Positions 12,292-27,272 of a stretch of DNA of 64,000 bases are shown piece by piece. A program made the position numbers and the translations under genes. The notes under the pieces were generated by a model, which searched no databases, was not told the origin of the DNA, and saw only the letters and a list, made by a program, of their open reading frames with translations. The stretch's first letter is position 1. The number at the start of each line of letters is the position of its first letter. Source of the stretch: Spiroplasma phoeniceum (GTDB lineage Bacteria > Bacillota_I > Bacilli_A > Mycoplasmatales > Mycoplasmataceae); assembly GCA_026239495.1 (NCBI GenBank), contig CP110830.1, positions 1,612,001 through 1,676,000 on the forward strand. Reading direction: 5' to 3'.

Positions 12292-12714
12292 TTAAGCTTT
12301 TGCAGCTTTTGGTCTTTTTGTTCCATATAGTGATCTTCCTTGTTGGCGGTTATTAACTCCAGCAGTATCTAAAGTACCACGAATAATATGATAACGAACC
12401 CCTGGTAAGTCTTTAACCCTTCCACCACGGATTAATACAACACTATGTTCTTGTAAGTTATGTCCTTCACCAGGAATATATGCCGTTACTTCCATTCCGT
12501 TTGTTAAACGAACGCGAGCATATTTTCGTAACGCTGAGTTCGGTTTTTTTGGCGTCATTGTTGCAACCCTTGTACAAACACCTCTTTTTTGTGGTGCTGT
12601 AACATTAGTAGGTTTTTTTTGTAAAGAGTTTAGCCCTCTGTTTAAAGCGGGAGCTTTTGTTTTTCACGCTTTATCTTTACGTGGTTTATGCACTAATTGA
12701 TTAATTGTTGGCAT
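12292..12714 (-). CDS. rpsL: 30S ribosomal protein S12
   Basis: 140 residues. Decoding-centre protein. Conserved [11 protein letters not shown] and [12 protein letters not shown] segments. K at the classical streptomycin-resistance position in TPKKPNSA, as in most bacteria. First gene of the str operon, with AAGGAG site and a consensus promoter just upstream. Confidence 0.97.
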
Positions 12715-12772
12715 TAAGTTTTCTCCTTTTTTTCAAATATCCGAGTGTATCAAATAATACAATACATATATG

Positions 12773-12801
12773 ATATTACATAAAACAAAAAAATAAGTCA
12801 A
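12773..12801 (-). promoter_or_regulatory. str operon promoter
   Basis: Minus strand TTGACT, 17-bp spacer, TAATAT: a near-consensus sigma-A promoter about 60 bp before rpsL, directly after the rpoC terminator. Confidence 0.8.
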
Positions 12802-12825
12802 GATTTATTCTCAATATTCCCAAGA

Positions 12826-12846
12826 AAAAAAGACCTAATGGTCTTT

Positions 12847-12847
<1 letters not shown>
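12826..12847 (-). terminator. rpoC terminator
   Basis: Perfect stem AAAAAGACC / GGTCTTTTT with loop TAAT. On the minus strand it is followed by a T run, and it starts at the rpoC stop codon. It separates the rpoBC operon from the str operon. Confidence 0.85.
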
Positions 12848-16599
<3,752 letters not shown>

Positions 16600-16612
16600 T
16601 TTTTCTTCCCCC

Positions 16613-19600
16613 TTAATCTAATTCATATTGATCATTAATTTCATCAAGCTCACCATCAATTTCATCTAACTCATCATAGCCTAAATTATCTACCAAATCA
16701 AAACTATCTTCAACTTTAACAAATTCATCTAAATTATCATTTTTTTGTGGCTCACTATTAGTGCTTAAAATAAAGTTATCAATATCAAATTCATTTTCAA
16801 ATTCATCACTATCCTTTAATAAGTCTTCATCAACATAATTTGTTTCATCATAACTCTTAATATTCTTAATGTTTCCTTTTTCATCAATCATATGAATATT
16901 AAATCCTAATCCTTGAATTTCACGAGTTAAAACATTAAATGATTCTGGAATTCCTGGTTCTGGAATCTTTTTATCTTTCACAATTGATTCATAAGCACGT
17001 GTTCTTCCTTTAATATCATCAGACTTAATTGTTAAAATTTCGCGTAATGTATGAGCTGCACCATAAGCTTCTAACGCTCATACTTCCATTTCTCCAAAAC
17101 GTTGTCCCCCATTTTGGGCTTTTCCTCCTAATGGTTGTTGTGTAATTAATGAATATGGTCCAACATTTCTTGCATGTAATTTATCATCAACCATGTGTGA
17201 TAATTTTAACATATACATTACTCCTACCGAAACTGGATTATCAAATTTTTCACCTGTTCGACCGTCAATTAAAACTTCTTTCCCAAAGTTTTTCATTCCT
17301 GCTTTATCCATAATTTCAATTAATTCTTCATTTGTCATTCCATCAAAAACAGGAGTTGAAATTTTTTGTCCCAACTTTTTCGCCGCCATTCCCAAATGAA
17401 TTTCTAACACCTGCCCAATATTCATCCGCGATGGTACCCCTAGTGGATTTAACATAATATCAATTGGTGCTCCATTTTCCATATGTGGCATATCTTCCAA
17501 CGGTAAAATTTTCGAAATAACCCCTTTATTCCCATGACGACCAGCCATTTTATCTCCTTCTTGGATTTTTCGTTTTTGAACAATATAAACTTTAATAACT
17601 TCTAAAACATCGGATGATAATTCATATTTTTCTCGTGGAAAGCGTTTAATTGATTGAATAATTCCTTCACCACCATTTGGAACTCGTAATGAATTATCTT
17701 TAACATTTTTTGATTTTTCACCAAAAATTGCTTGTAATAATTTATCTTCTGGCGATAATTGGGTTTGTCCTTTTGGTGTTACTTTTCCAACTAAAATATC
17801 GCCGGGCTTAACTTCCGTACCAATAATAACTAATCCGTCATCATCTAAAAATTTTCGTGCATTTTCAGAAATATTCGGAATCTCACGAGTAATTTCTTCT
17901 GGTCCTTGTTTTGTTTGACGACGTTCAATTGTATATTCTTCAATATGAATTGATGTAAAAACATCTTCGGATACTAACCGTTCTGAAACAATAATAGCAT
18001 CTTCATAGTTGTAACCATTTCATGTTGTAAAGGCAACTACTACATTTTGTCCTAATGCTAGTTCTCCTTTATCAATTGATGGCCCATCAGCTAAAACTTG
18101 TCCTTTTTCAATTTTTTGTCCTTTACGCACTAATGGAACATGAGTTAATGATGTTCCTTGGTTACTACGAACAAAAGTGTCTAAATTATAATTTTTTAAC
18201 CCTTCTTTTGTTTTTAAAACAATTCTTGTTGCATCAACAAAATCAACAGTTCCATAATGTTGTGAAACAATTGCTAATCCAGAGTCACGAGCAGCAGCAT
18301 ATTCAGCTCCTGTTCCTACATACGGTGAATTTGGGGAAATTAAAGGAATTGCTTGTCGTTGCATATTAGCGCCCATTAAAGCACGATTGGCATCATCATT
18401 TTCTAAAAATGGAATACAACTTGTTGCAATTGAAACAATTTGTTTTGGCGAAACATCAACATAGTCAACATCGTTTCGTCCAGCAATAATATTTTCTCCT
18501 TGGAAACGCGCAACCACTTGTTCATCTAAAATTTCACCCTTATCACTTAAACGAATATTAGCTTGTGCAACAACATAATTTTTTTCTTCATCAGCTGTTA
18601 AATAATCATTTTCCATTGTAACTTTGTAACCAATAACACGACGATATGGTGTTTCAATAAATCCATATGAATTAATTTTGGCATATGTTGCTAAGTTATT
18701 AATTAAACCAATATTAGGCCCTTCTGGTGTCTCAATTGGACAAATACGACCATAATGTGAGTAGTGAACATCTCGGACCTCCAACCCAGCGCGTTCTCTT
18801 GATAATCCTCCTGGTCCTAGGGCTGTTAATCGACGTTTATTTGTTAATTCAGCTAAAGGATTTGTCTGATCCATAAATTGTGATAATTGTGATAAATTGA
18901 AAAATTCACCAATAATTGCTGATAATGGCTTATTATTAATAATATTTGAAGGTTTCATTTTAAATAAATTTGAAGTTGACATTTTTTCTTTAACATTTTT
19001 TTCAATTCTTAGTAAACCAATTCGAAATTGATTTTGTAATAATTCCCCAATTGTTCGAACACGACGATTTCCTAAGTGGTCAATATCATCAACTTCCCCA
19101 ATTCCATCTGTTAAATTTAATAAATATGAAAATGTCGCCAAAACATCAGGAACTGTTACATATTCATCAGTTGCATTAGGATCAATTCCAATAATATTCG
19201 CTACACGTGAGCAAACTTCATTATCAACATACACTTTAATTTTTTGAATTTTATTAGAACAAATAATTTCATCGCTAAATTTAACTTCTTGCAAACAAGC
19301 TCCTGCTTTTAAAATTTTTTTTAACTTGTTAATAGCTTCTTTATCCATTAACGTTCCCTCGGTAAAAACAACTTTACCATTTACATCTTTAATGTCTTCA
19401 GCTAATATTTTGTTATAAATTCGATTTTCAACTGATAATTTTTGAATTAATTTAAAACGCCCTGCTTTGGTTAAAGCATACTTACGTTTATCAAATAATA
19501 ATCCATATAAATATTTTGTCGCACCATCTGGGGTTGCTGTTTCTCCTGAACGAATTTTTTTATAAATTTCTTGAACAGCAATAATTTGGTCATATGAAAT

Positions 19601-20521
19601 ATCACCTGTGTATGGGTCTAATTCATAGGTGCTTTTTACTAATTTATTATCGCCAAAAATTTCTAGAGCATCTTCTTTAATAATTCCTAACGCCGTTAAG
19701 AAATTAGCAACGGATACTTTTCTAGATTTATCTATTTTTACATAAAAAAAAATCTCAAATTTTTCTTCTTTTCCAACTTTAATTTTTTTATGATCTGATT
19801 CAAACTCTAACCATGTCCCTCGTGATGGAATTAAATCAACATAGTAAACATTTTCTCCATTTTTACGATTTAAATCAATTTTATAATATGCACCTGGTGA
19901 ACGAACTAATTGTGAGACAACGACTTTTTCTGAACCATTAAAAATAAAAGTTCCTTTTCCTGTCATTAGTGGAAAATCGCCAAAAAAGACTTCGCCTTCT
20001 TTTTCAATTGTAATATCAATAATTAGTTTATCATCTAATCTTTCTTTAATTGTTACTGTACATGTTGCTGTTTCATCGCCAGAATGAATATCATAATAAA
20101 TAACATCAGTTGATTTTTTTAAAATTGTAATCATATGCCCAACACGTTCTTCAATTCACGCTTTAATTAATTCGGGCTCTCCCTTAACAATTGCTTTTAC
20201 AACTTCTAAATCTTTTGAATTAATTGTTAATTTTAAATTTGAATAAATTGGTGCTTCAAAGATTTTTGACTCATCTTTTGCTTGAGAAATTGTTCTTCGT
20301 GGCTCTCTAAATTCTCAATCTAACATCTCTAAAACGATATTTCCTTCATGTCCAACAATCGGAAATACCTCCCCGAACACTTCGCTAATACCTGTTTTCT
20401 TGAATCAATCATATGTTTCAGTTTGAATTTCAATTAAGTTTGGTAAATCTAAATTCCCACTTACTTTTGTGTAATCAATTCTTTTAGCGTAATGCCCAAA
20501 TTCTTTTTCTTTTAATGCCAT
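16613..20521 (-). CDS. rpoB: RNA polymerase subunit beta
   Basis: 1302 residues. Rif-region motifs [20 protein letters not shown] and [32 protein letters not shown] and the C-terminal RFGEMEVWAL are present. The rifampicin-pocket sequence reads [15 protein letters not shown], with N instead of the usual S/H stretch. Mollicutes are naturally rifampicin-insensitive and such changes are known to contribute. The last about 120 residues form an acidic tail. Ribosome site GAGG. Confidence 0.97.
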
Positions 20522-20559
20522 TAATTATTAACCTCACTTTTCACAATATATGTATATAA

Positions 20560-20588
20560 ATTTTATATTAGTTTTACAAAAAAGTCAA
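20560..20588 (-). promoter_or_regulatory. rpoBC promoter
   Basis: Minus strand TTGACT, 17-bp spacer, TAAAAT: a strong sigma-A match about 40 bp before the rpoB start. Confidence 0.8.
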
Positions 20589-20643
20589 TTCTTTTTATTA
20601 AAAATTAAAAAAGTGGTTGATTCTTTTTTACTTATATTAATTC

Positions 20644-20799
20644 TTACTTATGATGATCACAAATAAAAATTTCATCATCAACTGTGCCAACCATTACTTC
20701 TTTCATTTTTCCAAATAATACTTCAGCAGATCCGCCACCAACAACTTGTTTTTCTTGTTCAGCAATACATTTAAAACATTTTGGATTAAAATTAGTCAT
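20644..20799 (-). CDS. Small Cys-rich protein, possible zinc binder
   Basis: 51 residues, MTNFNPKCFKCIAEQEKQ... ending EIFICDHHK. A CxxC pair near residues 8-11 and C-D-H-H at the end could bind one zinc. Good ribosome site AGAGG. Lies upstream of rpoB on the same strand and is separated from it by the rpoB promoter. No family recognised. The intact frame and ribosome site make it a likely real gene. Confidence 0.65.
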   Translation of the reverse strand: MTNFNPKCFKCIAEQEKQVVGGGSAEVLFGKMKEVMVGTVDDEIFICDHHK

Positions 20800-20863
20800 T
20801 TTTTAAGACCTCTTTATATATTATTTTAATTTTAATAAAAAATAATAAAGTTGTAAAACTAAA

Positions 20864-21190
20864 TTACTTATCAATTAAAATTCTTGCTCATCATCCATGT
20901 TTAACATCAATATCGCCGCCATTTGAACCGTAGGCTGCATAGAAAATTGAATTTGTTCGATTTAAACCAAATATAAATGCTAAACAAAATGAACCTCAAT
21001 AATAATTGAAGACAATTCTATTTAGAGCGGTTTCATAATTATTATTTCCAAATCAATCAGCTTTATCTTTGACCAAATTATAAGCATTAAATAACTTAAG
21101 ATCAGGTAAATTCTCTACATTTGAACTTTGTTTAAAATTACTTAATAATTGTTTAAAAATTGCATTAGCACTATGCGTATTTTTTTAAAA
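20864..21190 (-). pseudogene. Unknown protein, C-terminal remnant cut by IS5-like copy C
   Basis: Open frame of about 108 codons starting at the IS boundary without a start codon: SANAIFKQLLSNFKQ..., ETALNRIVFNYYWGSFCLAF, YGSNGGDIDVKHGWW, ending LIDK. Several TGA codons are Trp. It may belong to the same gene family as the 303-residue protein on the other side of the IS, but I cannot show that they were one gene: that protein has its own TAA before the IS. Confidence 0.5.
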
Positions 21191-21196
21191 TTTATT

Positions 21197-22266
21197 AGAC
21201 TTCTTGCATAACCCATTAAAATAATTTCAAATATTTGTAAAAAGGGGTTAATATAAAATTATAATTTTAATTAATTATGTCTTTTATTTAAAAATTTAAT
21301 ATTTTGCCACAACGAAAAATTATTTTATTATTCAAATTCGTTAATTTTAAATAAATCTTTTATGATAACTATAATAATTGTAAATTATAAATTGAAGCAA
21401 TTAAATTAAATCTTAAACTAAATCGTTTTCTACGATTTCTATATTTTTCTGTAATAATTTTAAATTTTTTAAGAATAGCAAAAATATTTTCAATAATAAT
21501 TCTTATTTTTGAAACTAGTCTATTATGTTGTTTTTGTTCTTTATTTAAATGTTTTTTCTTAGTTTTCTTTGTGGGAATTATAACATTATTGTGAATTTTT
21601 TGTATTCCTTGATAACCACTATCAACTATTAATTTGGTATTTTTTAAAATTGCGATTTTTGATTCTTTAAATAAAGCATAATCGTGTTTTTTCCCAAGCG
21701 AAAAACTTGTTGCAATAATTTTTTTGGTTTCTTGTTCGATAATTACTTGTGTTTTAATAGTGTGTTTTTTCTTTTTACCAGAATAAGATTGTTTTTGTCT
21801 TTTTTTGGGCGTTGGATTGGGGTTTCGGTAACATCAATAATAATAGTTTTATCATTAAAATAATCATTTATTAGTGCTTTTTTACCAGCAACTTGCTGAA
21901 AATCAGGGTGTTTAATTAAAATATCTTCAATTCACTTGATATTGCGATAACAATTAGCTTCACTAATTCCAAAATTTTTTCCAAGATGAAAATAAGTTCG
22001 ATATTCTCGTCAATACGATAAAATCATCAATAATCGATTTTCTAGTGATAATTTATTAGCTTTGCCACCTTTTTTAAATTTTTCTATTTCAGCTACTTGT
22101 AAAATATCTAACATTTTATTAAAAATATCTTGTTTTATTCCTGTTAATCTTAATCATTCTTTATCATTAATATTTTTAAATTCATCAAATTTCATAATTT
22201 AATATCCTCATAAATTATATTTTATAATAATATTTTAATAATAAAACCAGGTATCGCAAGAAGTCT
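21197..22266 (-). mobile_element. IS5-like element copy C (intact)
   Basis: 1070 bp. Ends AGACTTCTTGC on both sides, with TA flanking each end. The transposase-proximal end reads GCGATACCTGG; the distal end reads GCATAACCC. Nearly identical to copies E and G, which implies recent spread. Both transposase frames are open. Confidence 0.92.
21369..22195 (-). CDS. IS5-family transposase, copy C (OrfA-OrfB, -1 frameshift)
   Basis: Frame 0 from ATG 22195 encodes 150 residues (to 21743), with the N-terminal helical domain and the first catalytic Asp in IIIDVTETPIQRP. At the A7 run (21800-21806, read CCA AAA AAA) a -1 shift continues into SYSGKKKKHTIKTQVI, VDSGYQG and IIENIFAILKKFKI (catalytic E), ending at 21369. 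The total is 827 nt, exactly 275 residues after one -1 shift. This matches the frameshift-expressed organisation of part of the IS5 family. TGA is Trp. Confidence 0.85.
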
Positions 22267-22278
22267 ATTAAATAACTT

Positions 22279-23190
22279 TTAACCAACATGAAATACACTA
22301 GTATGCTTAAAATTAATTTCATCTTTAAAAATTGAAACTCGTTTTTTAATTTCAAATTGATAATATTTATAAACCGTAACAATTATTTTTCCAAAATTTA
22401 TTAATTTATTATCTAAACCTTGACGACTAATTAAAATATTACTTTCAAAATTTTTACCATCGATTTTTAATGTTCCAGATAATGGTAAACCATATAGTGA
22501 AATAAAATTTAAATTAACACACAATCTAGCTAACATCATGTGATTATCACTGACATTAAAAATAGGCAAACTTTTTTTATAAGCTGTAACAAAATTTTCA
22601 GCTTTTAAGCCTGGTGGATTTATTCCCTCTCCTGCCCATAAGATTGGTTGATAATTACCAATGTCGGCTGTTTCAGTTAATTGTCCTGAATTTTCAGCTG
22701 TTGCCGTTCCTAAAATTAGACGCATTAAAGATTTATTACCAGTTTTATCAAAAGCAATTGCCGCACGAATTTCTTGGTTAATTACATTATTTTTCTTAAT
22801 TTTTTCATTAAATTGTTGAATAAAAATTTTATCTAATAGTATAAAATTAGTATTATAATTAATTTCAAAATAATCGTAAATTGATTTGAATTCATTGTTT
22901 TGATCAATTATGGAATTTTCATAATTATTAAAAAAGTTAATTAAATATTTTTTGATTTTTGCAATTGATTTTTCTAAAATTTTTTTAATTTCATCTGGTT
23001 CGTTTGTAATAACATAAGTAACTGTAAGTGGACGCATTTGTCTTAATGATTTAAAACTTAAATCTAACATAAAATCATACTGAATTTGAACTGCCCGAGC
23101 GCTAGTAGTTTTAGTATTAGTTAATTTATTAATTTTATCTAAATCAACATAAGTTAAAATAAATTTATTTGCTTCTTCAAGGTGATACAA
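22279..23190 (-). CDS. Unknown 303-residue protein
   Basis: Unrecognised. Mixed charged protein ending FKHTSVFHVG. Contains a Gly/Ala/Thr-rich middle (LILGTATAENSGQL, ILWAGEGINPPGL). The TTG at 23190 is a formal start only: the frame stays open about 130 bp further upstream and encodes a hydrophobic stretch (a possible signal anchor), but no ATG or clear ribosome site is visible there. The true start may be non-ATG or lost. IS5-like copy C is inserted 12 bp after its stop. Confidence 0.5.
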   Translation of the reverse strand: MYHLEEANKFILTYVDLDKINKLTNTKTTSARAVQIQYDFMLDLSFKSLRQMRPLTVTYVITNEPDEIKKILEKSIAKIKKYLINFFNNYENSIIDQNNEFKSIYDYFEINYNTNFILLDKIFIQQFNEKIKKNNVINQEIRAAIAFDKTGNKSLMRLILGTATAENSGQLTETADIGNYQPILWAGEGINPPGLKAENFVTAYKKSLPIFNVSDNHMMLARLCVNLNFISLYGLPLSGTLKIDGKNFESNILISRQGLDNKLINFGKIIVTVYKYYQFEIKKRVSIFKDEINFKHTSVFHVG

Positions 23191-23381
23191 TGGTTTTTTC
23201 TTTAAAGTGTATGCTGTAAAAATAAATCATAAAAATTTAATAAAGTTATAACAAATTAAAAATAAAAATCAATAATTACAAAAAATAACAAAATAAAAAT
23301 ATTATTTTTAATATTTATTTTAAAAATTATAAAATTAAACACAACAAAAAATAAATTTTATTATCTTATACAAACACTAAT

Positions 23382-24527
23382 TTAATTTAAATGAATTTTT
23401 TTAAAATATTGTATTGATGTAAAATTTCCCAAACAAGGTCTAATTGTAGTATTTAATATATCTAAAATAGATTTTAATCTACTACGAATATTAATTAATA
23501 ACTCATTTTGACCCAATCAACGCCTTATATCTCTATTTATTCTTTCCACTAATGCTTTCTGACGAGGTTTACAGGCATCACAAAAATAAACTATTATTTT
23601 AAAATGTTTTTCTATTGTTTTTCATCTATAAAATTATTTTCCTCTATCGGTTAAAATAAAACTAAATTTGCTAATACCAATTTTTTTAATCATTTTCATT
23701 AAAATTATTTATACAATACTTGTCTTTTTACTAAATAAAATATGATAAAAAAGTATCTTTGATTTACGATTTACTAAAACTAACAAATGAAAATTGCCAC
23801 AATCAAGAGTATCCATTTCTAAAATTCCACTAAAACTTAAATCATCTCCATAATCATTTAAAAATTGTTTATAATCTCTAATATTAATTAATTTTCCACG
23901 ATTATCATTTTTTTCCCATTTTTTTGTTTTTCTTTTTTTATTTTTAAAATATAACATTTATTTTTTTAAATTAAAATAACCTAATCTAATATATTTATAC
24001 ATTGTTTTAAAATATACACCAAATTTTACATTATATTGTAATTCATACGAAGTAATAATATTTTGTGGCGAACGACCAAAATTATGATAGCATTACAAAA
24101 GTTGAGGTTTTATAAAAAATATAAATAAAATAATTGGATAAATTTTTAAAAATCCTGATTTATTAGTGTTTTAAATTCATCAATAATGGTAAAAAAATAC
24201 TTTTTATACCGAAATATCAACCTTTTTCTTACTACCAAAATTATTATATTCATTATAAAAATAATTTAATTCTTGTGAATTTAGCATTGAATACTTACGA
24301 CATTGTTTTTTATTTTTATTATGTATTTTTTGTGTTTTTGTAGCATTATAATCATTAATATTATCAAACATATTTAACTCTTGCCAAATAGTTTTATAAT
24401 CTCTATTCATTTGTTTAGCAATTTTTCGAATATTAATTGTTCCATTTTTCTTTTTAAATAATTCATTATCTTTTAATTTTTCCAAATTTACTCTTTCATT
24501 AAAATCTAATCTTTCATATTTTTTCAC
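23382..24527 (-). pseudogene. IS30-type transposase, broken, carries a MITE
   Basis: N-terminal helix-turn-helix (RLDFNERVNLEKLKDN, RKIAKQMNRDYKTIWQEL) starting at GTG with AGGAGG. The frame is cut by a 150-bp MITE at 24086-24235, then resumes: RSPQNIITSYELQ, MLYFKNKKRKTKKWEKND and SGILEMDTLDC (catalytic D). The C-terminal end SFILTDRGK, YFCDACKPRQKALVERINRDIRR (E motif) is in other frames. Plectroviruses of the SpV1 type are known to carry IS30-like transposases, so this may be the edge of the neighbouring provirus. Confidence 0.75.
24086..24235 (-). repeat. MITE-like 150-bp repeat, copy M2
   Basis: Same element as at 3998, inverted: starts GATAGCATTACAAAAGTTG and ends CTTTTTCTTACTAC. Flanked by a perfect 9-bp duplication CAAAATTAT (24077-24085 and 24236-24244). 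Inserted into the IS30-type transposase. Confidence 0.88.
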
Positions 24528-24605
24528 ACTTTACCTCCTAAAATATTAAAATATTTTATAATTTATATAATTTAATTATAGCATTTTAAGTAAGGAGATA
24601 AAAAT

Positions 24606-24947
24606 ATGAAAAAGATACTTAGCATTTTAGGGGCAATCGGATTAACAGCAACAAGTACAACCAGTTTAGTTGCTTGTGATAATAATAAATCAGCAGAAAA
24701 ACCACCAGAAAATAGTAAATGAAAATTAGTATCAAGTATTTTAGGAGAAGGAAATACTAAAAAATGATAGATAGGTATTTTTAAAAAAAATAATAAATGA
24801 AATATTATAAAATGAAATGGTAACAAAAAATTTTATTCATATTATTATGATAAAATTTATTATTGAAATTGTAATAATGAACCTACTGATTTACAAATAC
24901 CATCAATTAATTCCAGTACAGGTGAAATTACAGATTGAAAAAGTTAA
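24606..24947 (+). pseudogene. Lipoprotein with a plectrovirus-like module, nonsense codon
   Basis: Begins MKKILSILGAIGLTATSTTS with lipobox SLVAC (Cys about residue 24) and a perfect AAGGAG site, so it is a typical spiroplasma lipoprotein start. The body after about residue 40 is nearly identical, in DNA and protein, to a stretch of the plectrovirus attachment-like protein (27642-27770 on the minus strand). An in-frame TAG at 24768 stops translation after 54 codons where the viral copy has TAC. The frame is otherwise open to TAA at 24945 (113 residues). It is a pseudogene, or a very short expressed lipoprotein. Confidence 0.75.
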
Positions 24948-24974
24948 AAAGGAACTTAAAAGTAGTTTCTTTTT
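24946..24974. terminator. Terminator after the lipoprotein, shared with the provirus edge
   Basis: Stem AAAAAGGAAC / GTTTCTTTTT (one G-T wobble) with a 9-nt loop. It follows the lipoprotein stop on the plus strand and overlaps the end of the convergent viral gene. Confidence 0.7.
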
Positions 24975-25446
24975 AAATTAATCGCACAAATTTCATAAAA
25001 ATAATTAATAAAAATAAATTAGTTATTGTACTATACAATTTGGGAATAAATTTTCATACTTCGAATGTTTGATTGAAAAAACTATATATTGTTTGGAATA
25101 TTTCCCCAACACCACTCGCTAATTCGTTTACTTGTTTTATACCAGGGGTATTATTAACGATTCAAATTGCCGCATTTCTGATATGACACGCTAAATTATA
25201 TCAACTACAACTTTCATATTGTGCTTACCATCATTGACTATCAGGAAATAATCCACCATTGTTTATTTCTTGTCAATTATAAATCCCAAAATTAAAATCA
25301 TAATAACGATACATATCATTTTCTTTTTGTGCTTGTAATTCAAAGACATTATAACAGATTTTTTGTTCTTCCATTTTTTTATATTTTAAACCATATTTAT
25401 CTTTTAAAATACTTTCAAAAACATAACCCTCATTTTGATTAATATT

Positions 25447-26515
25447 AGACTTCTTGCGATACCTGGTTTTATTATTAAAATATTATTATAAAATATAATT
25501 TATGAGGATATTAAATTATGAAATTTGATGAATTTAAAAATATTAATGATAAAGAATGATTAAGATTAACAGGAATAAAACAAGATATTTTTAATAAAAT
25601 GTTAGATATTTTACAAGTAGCTGAAATAGAAAAATTTAAAAAAGGTGGCAAAGCTAATAAATTATCACTAGAAAATCGATTATTGATGACTTTATCGTAT
25701 TGACGAGAATATCGAACTTATTTTCATCTTGGAAAAAATTTCGGAATTAGTGAAGCTAATTGTTATCGCAATATCAAGTGAATTGAAGATACTTTAATTA
25801 AAAACCCTGATTTTCAGCAAGTTGCTGGTAAAAAAGCACTAATAAATGATTATTTTAATTATAAAACTATTATTATTGATGCTACCGAAACCCCAATCCA
25901 ATGCGCAAAAAAAGACAAAAAAAAATCTTATTCTGGTAAAAAGAAAAAACACACTATTAAAACACAAGTAATTATCGAACAAGAAACCAAAAAAAATTAT
26001 TGCAACAAGTTTTTCGCTTGGAAAAAAACATGATTATGCTTTATTTAAAGAATCAAAAATCGCAATTTTAAAAAATACCAAATTAATAGTTGATAGTGGT
26101 TATCAAGGAATACAAAAAATTCACAATAATGTTATAATGCCCACAAAGAAAACTAAGAAAAAACATTTAAATAAAGAACAAAAACAACATAATAGACTAG
26201 TTTCAAAAATAAGAATTATTATTGAAAATATTTTTGCTATTCTTAAAAAATTTAAAATTATTACAGAAAAATATAGAAATCGTAGAAAACGATTTAGTTT
26301 AAGATTTAATTTAATTGCTTCAATTTATAATTTACAATTATTATAGTTATCATAAAAGATTTATTTAAAATTAACGAATTTGAATAATAAAATAATTTTT
26401 CGTTGTGGCAAAATATTAAATTTTTAAATAAAAGACATAATTAATTAAAATTATATTTTTCTATTAGCGTCTTTTTACAAATATTTGCAATTTTTTAATA
26501 GGTTATGCAAGAAGT
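25447..26515 (+). mobile_element. IS5-like element copy D (mosaic, defective)
   Basis: Starts GACTTCTTGCGATACCTGG (type of copies C, E, G) but its far end, TAATAGGTTATGCAAGAAGT, is that of copies A, B and F, so it looks recombinant. Inserted in the plectrovirus attachment-like gene. Confidence 0.88.
25518..26346 (+). pseudogene. IS5-family transposase, copy D
   Basis: 829 nt instead of 827. An extra A just after the heptamer fuses the two frames in DNA (DKKKSYSGKKKK), but a second extra A in GAAACCAAAAAAAATT breaks the frame again. Catalytic regions IIIDATETPIQ, VDSGYQG and IIENIFAILKK are all recognisable. Confidence 0.85.
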
Positions 26516-27119
26516 ATGTTATAATTATTTGCAACTGAAAAATCATAATTAAATACATCTCCATAATTAATGTTATAAAATCGATTTTTATAAACAGAAT
26601 ACATCTTAAAATCTAATGATTTATATTTATCAGAAAAATAAAAATAACGAGGATAAATTTTAAAACCATTATTTGCTAATAAACCATATTTTTTATTATA
26701 TCCTTGTGTATAAGTATTATTTTCTAAATCAAAAATTGTTCGTAAATAATCTTTATAAAAATTTTGAGAAACAGTAAACATACTATTTAATAATTTTTCA
26801 AATTTATTTTTATTAATATTATTTTCATCAATTAAAACATCTTTAAAATTAACTAATTTTAAACCAAAAAAGTTAATTAAAACAGTATCATATTGTAAAT
26901 TATAAATATAACCACTTTCTATAAAATTACTCCGATTTTGAAATACTGGAACCAAGGCATAAGCAAAAAAGGATTTTAAAAATTTATTAATATCAATTTG
27001 TCCTTTCATTTTTTCATAATATTTAATATTTCCATTTTCTAAATACGAATTAGTATTTGCATCAAAATTAAAGATATTATCTTTTTCTTGCATAAAAGTA
27101 AATAAAAAGCCTAATTTAG

Positions 27120-27272
27120 GTAGTAAGAAAAAGGCTGAGGTTTTGGTATAAAAAGTATTTTTTTTTTACTATTATTGATGAATTTAAAATACTAATAAAT
27201 CAGGATTTTTAAAAATTTATCCAATTATTTTATTTATATTTTTTATAAAACCTCAACTTTTGTAATGCTATC
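27120..27272 (+). repeat. MITE-like repeat, copy M3
   Basis: 153 bp, starts GTAGTAAGAAAAAGGCTGAGG and ends AACTTTTGTAATGCTATC. Flanks CTAATTTAG and CTAATTTAT match in 8 of 9 positions. Inserted in the plectrovirus attachment-like gene. Confidence 0.85.

Noticed and set aside
16613-20521. Acidic tail of rpoB as a fusion
   Set aside because: Extra acidic C-terminal residues are common in Mollicutes RpoB and no domain is recognisable.
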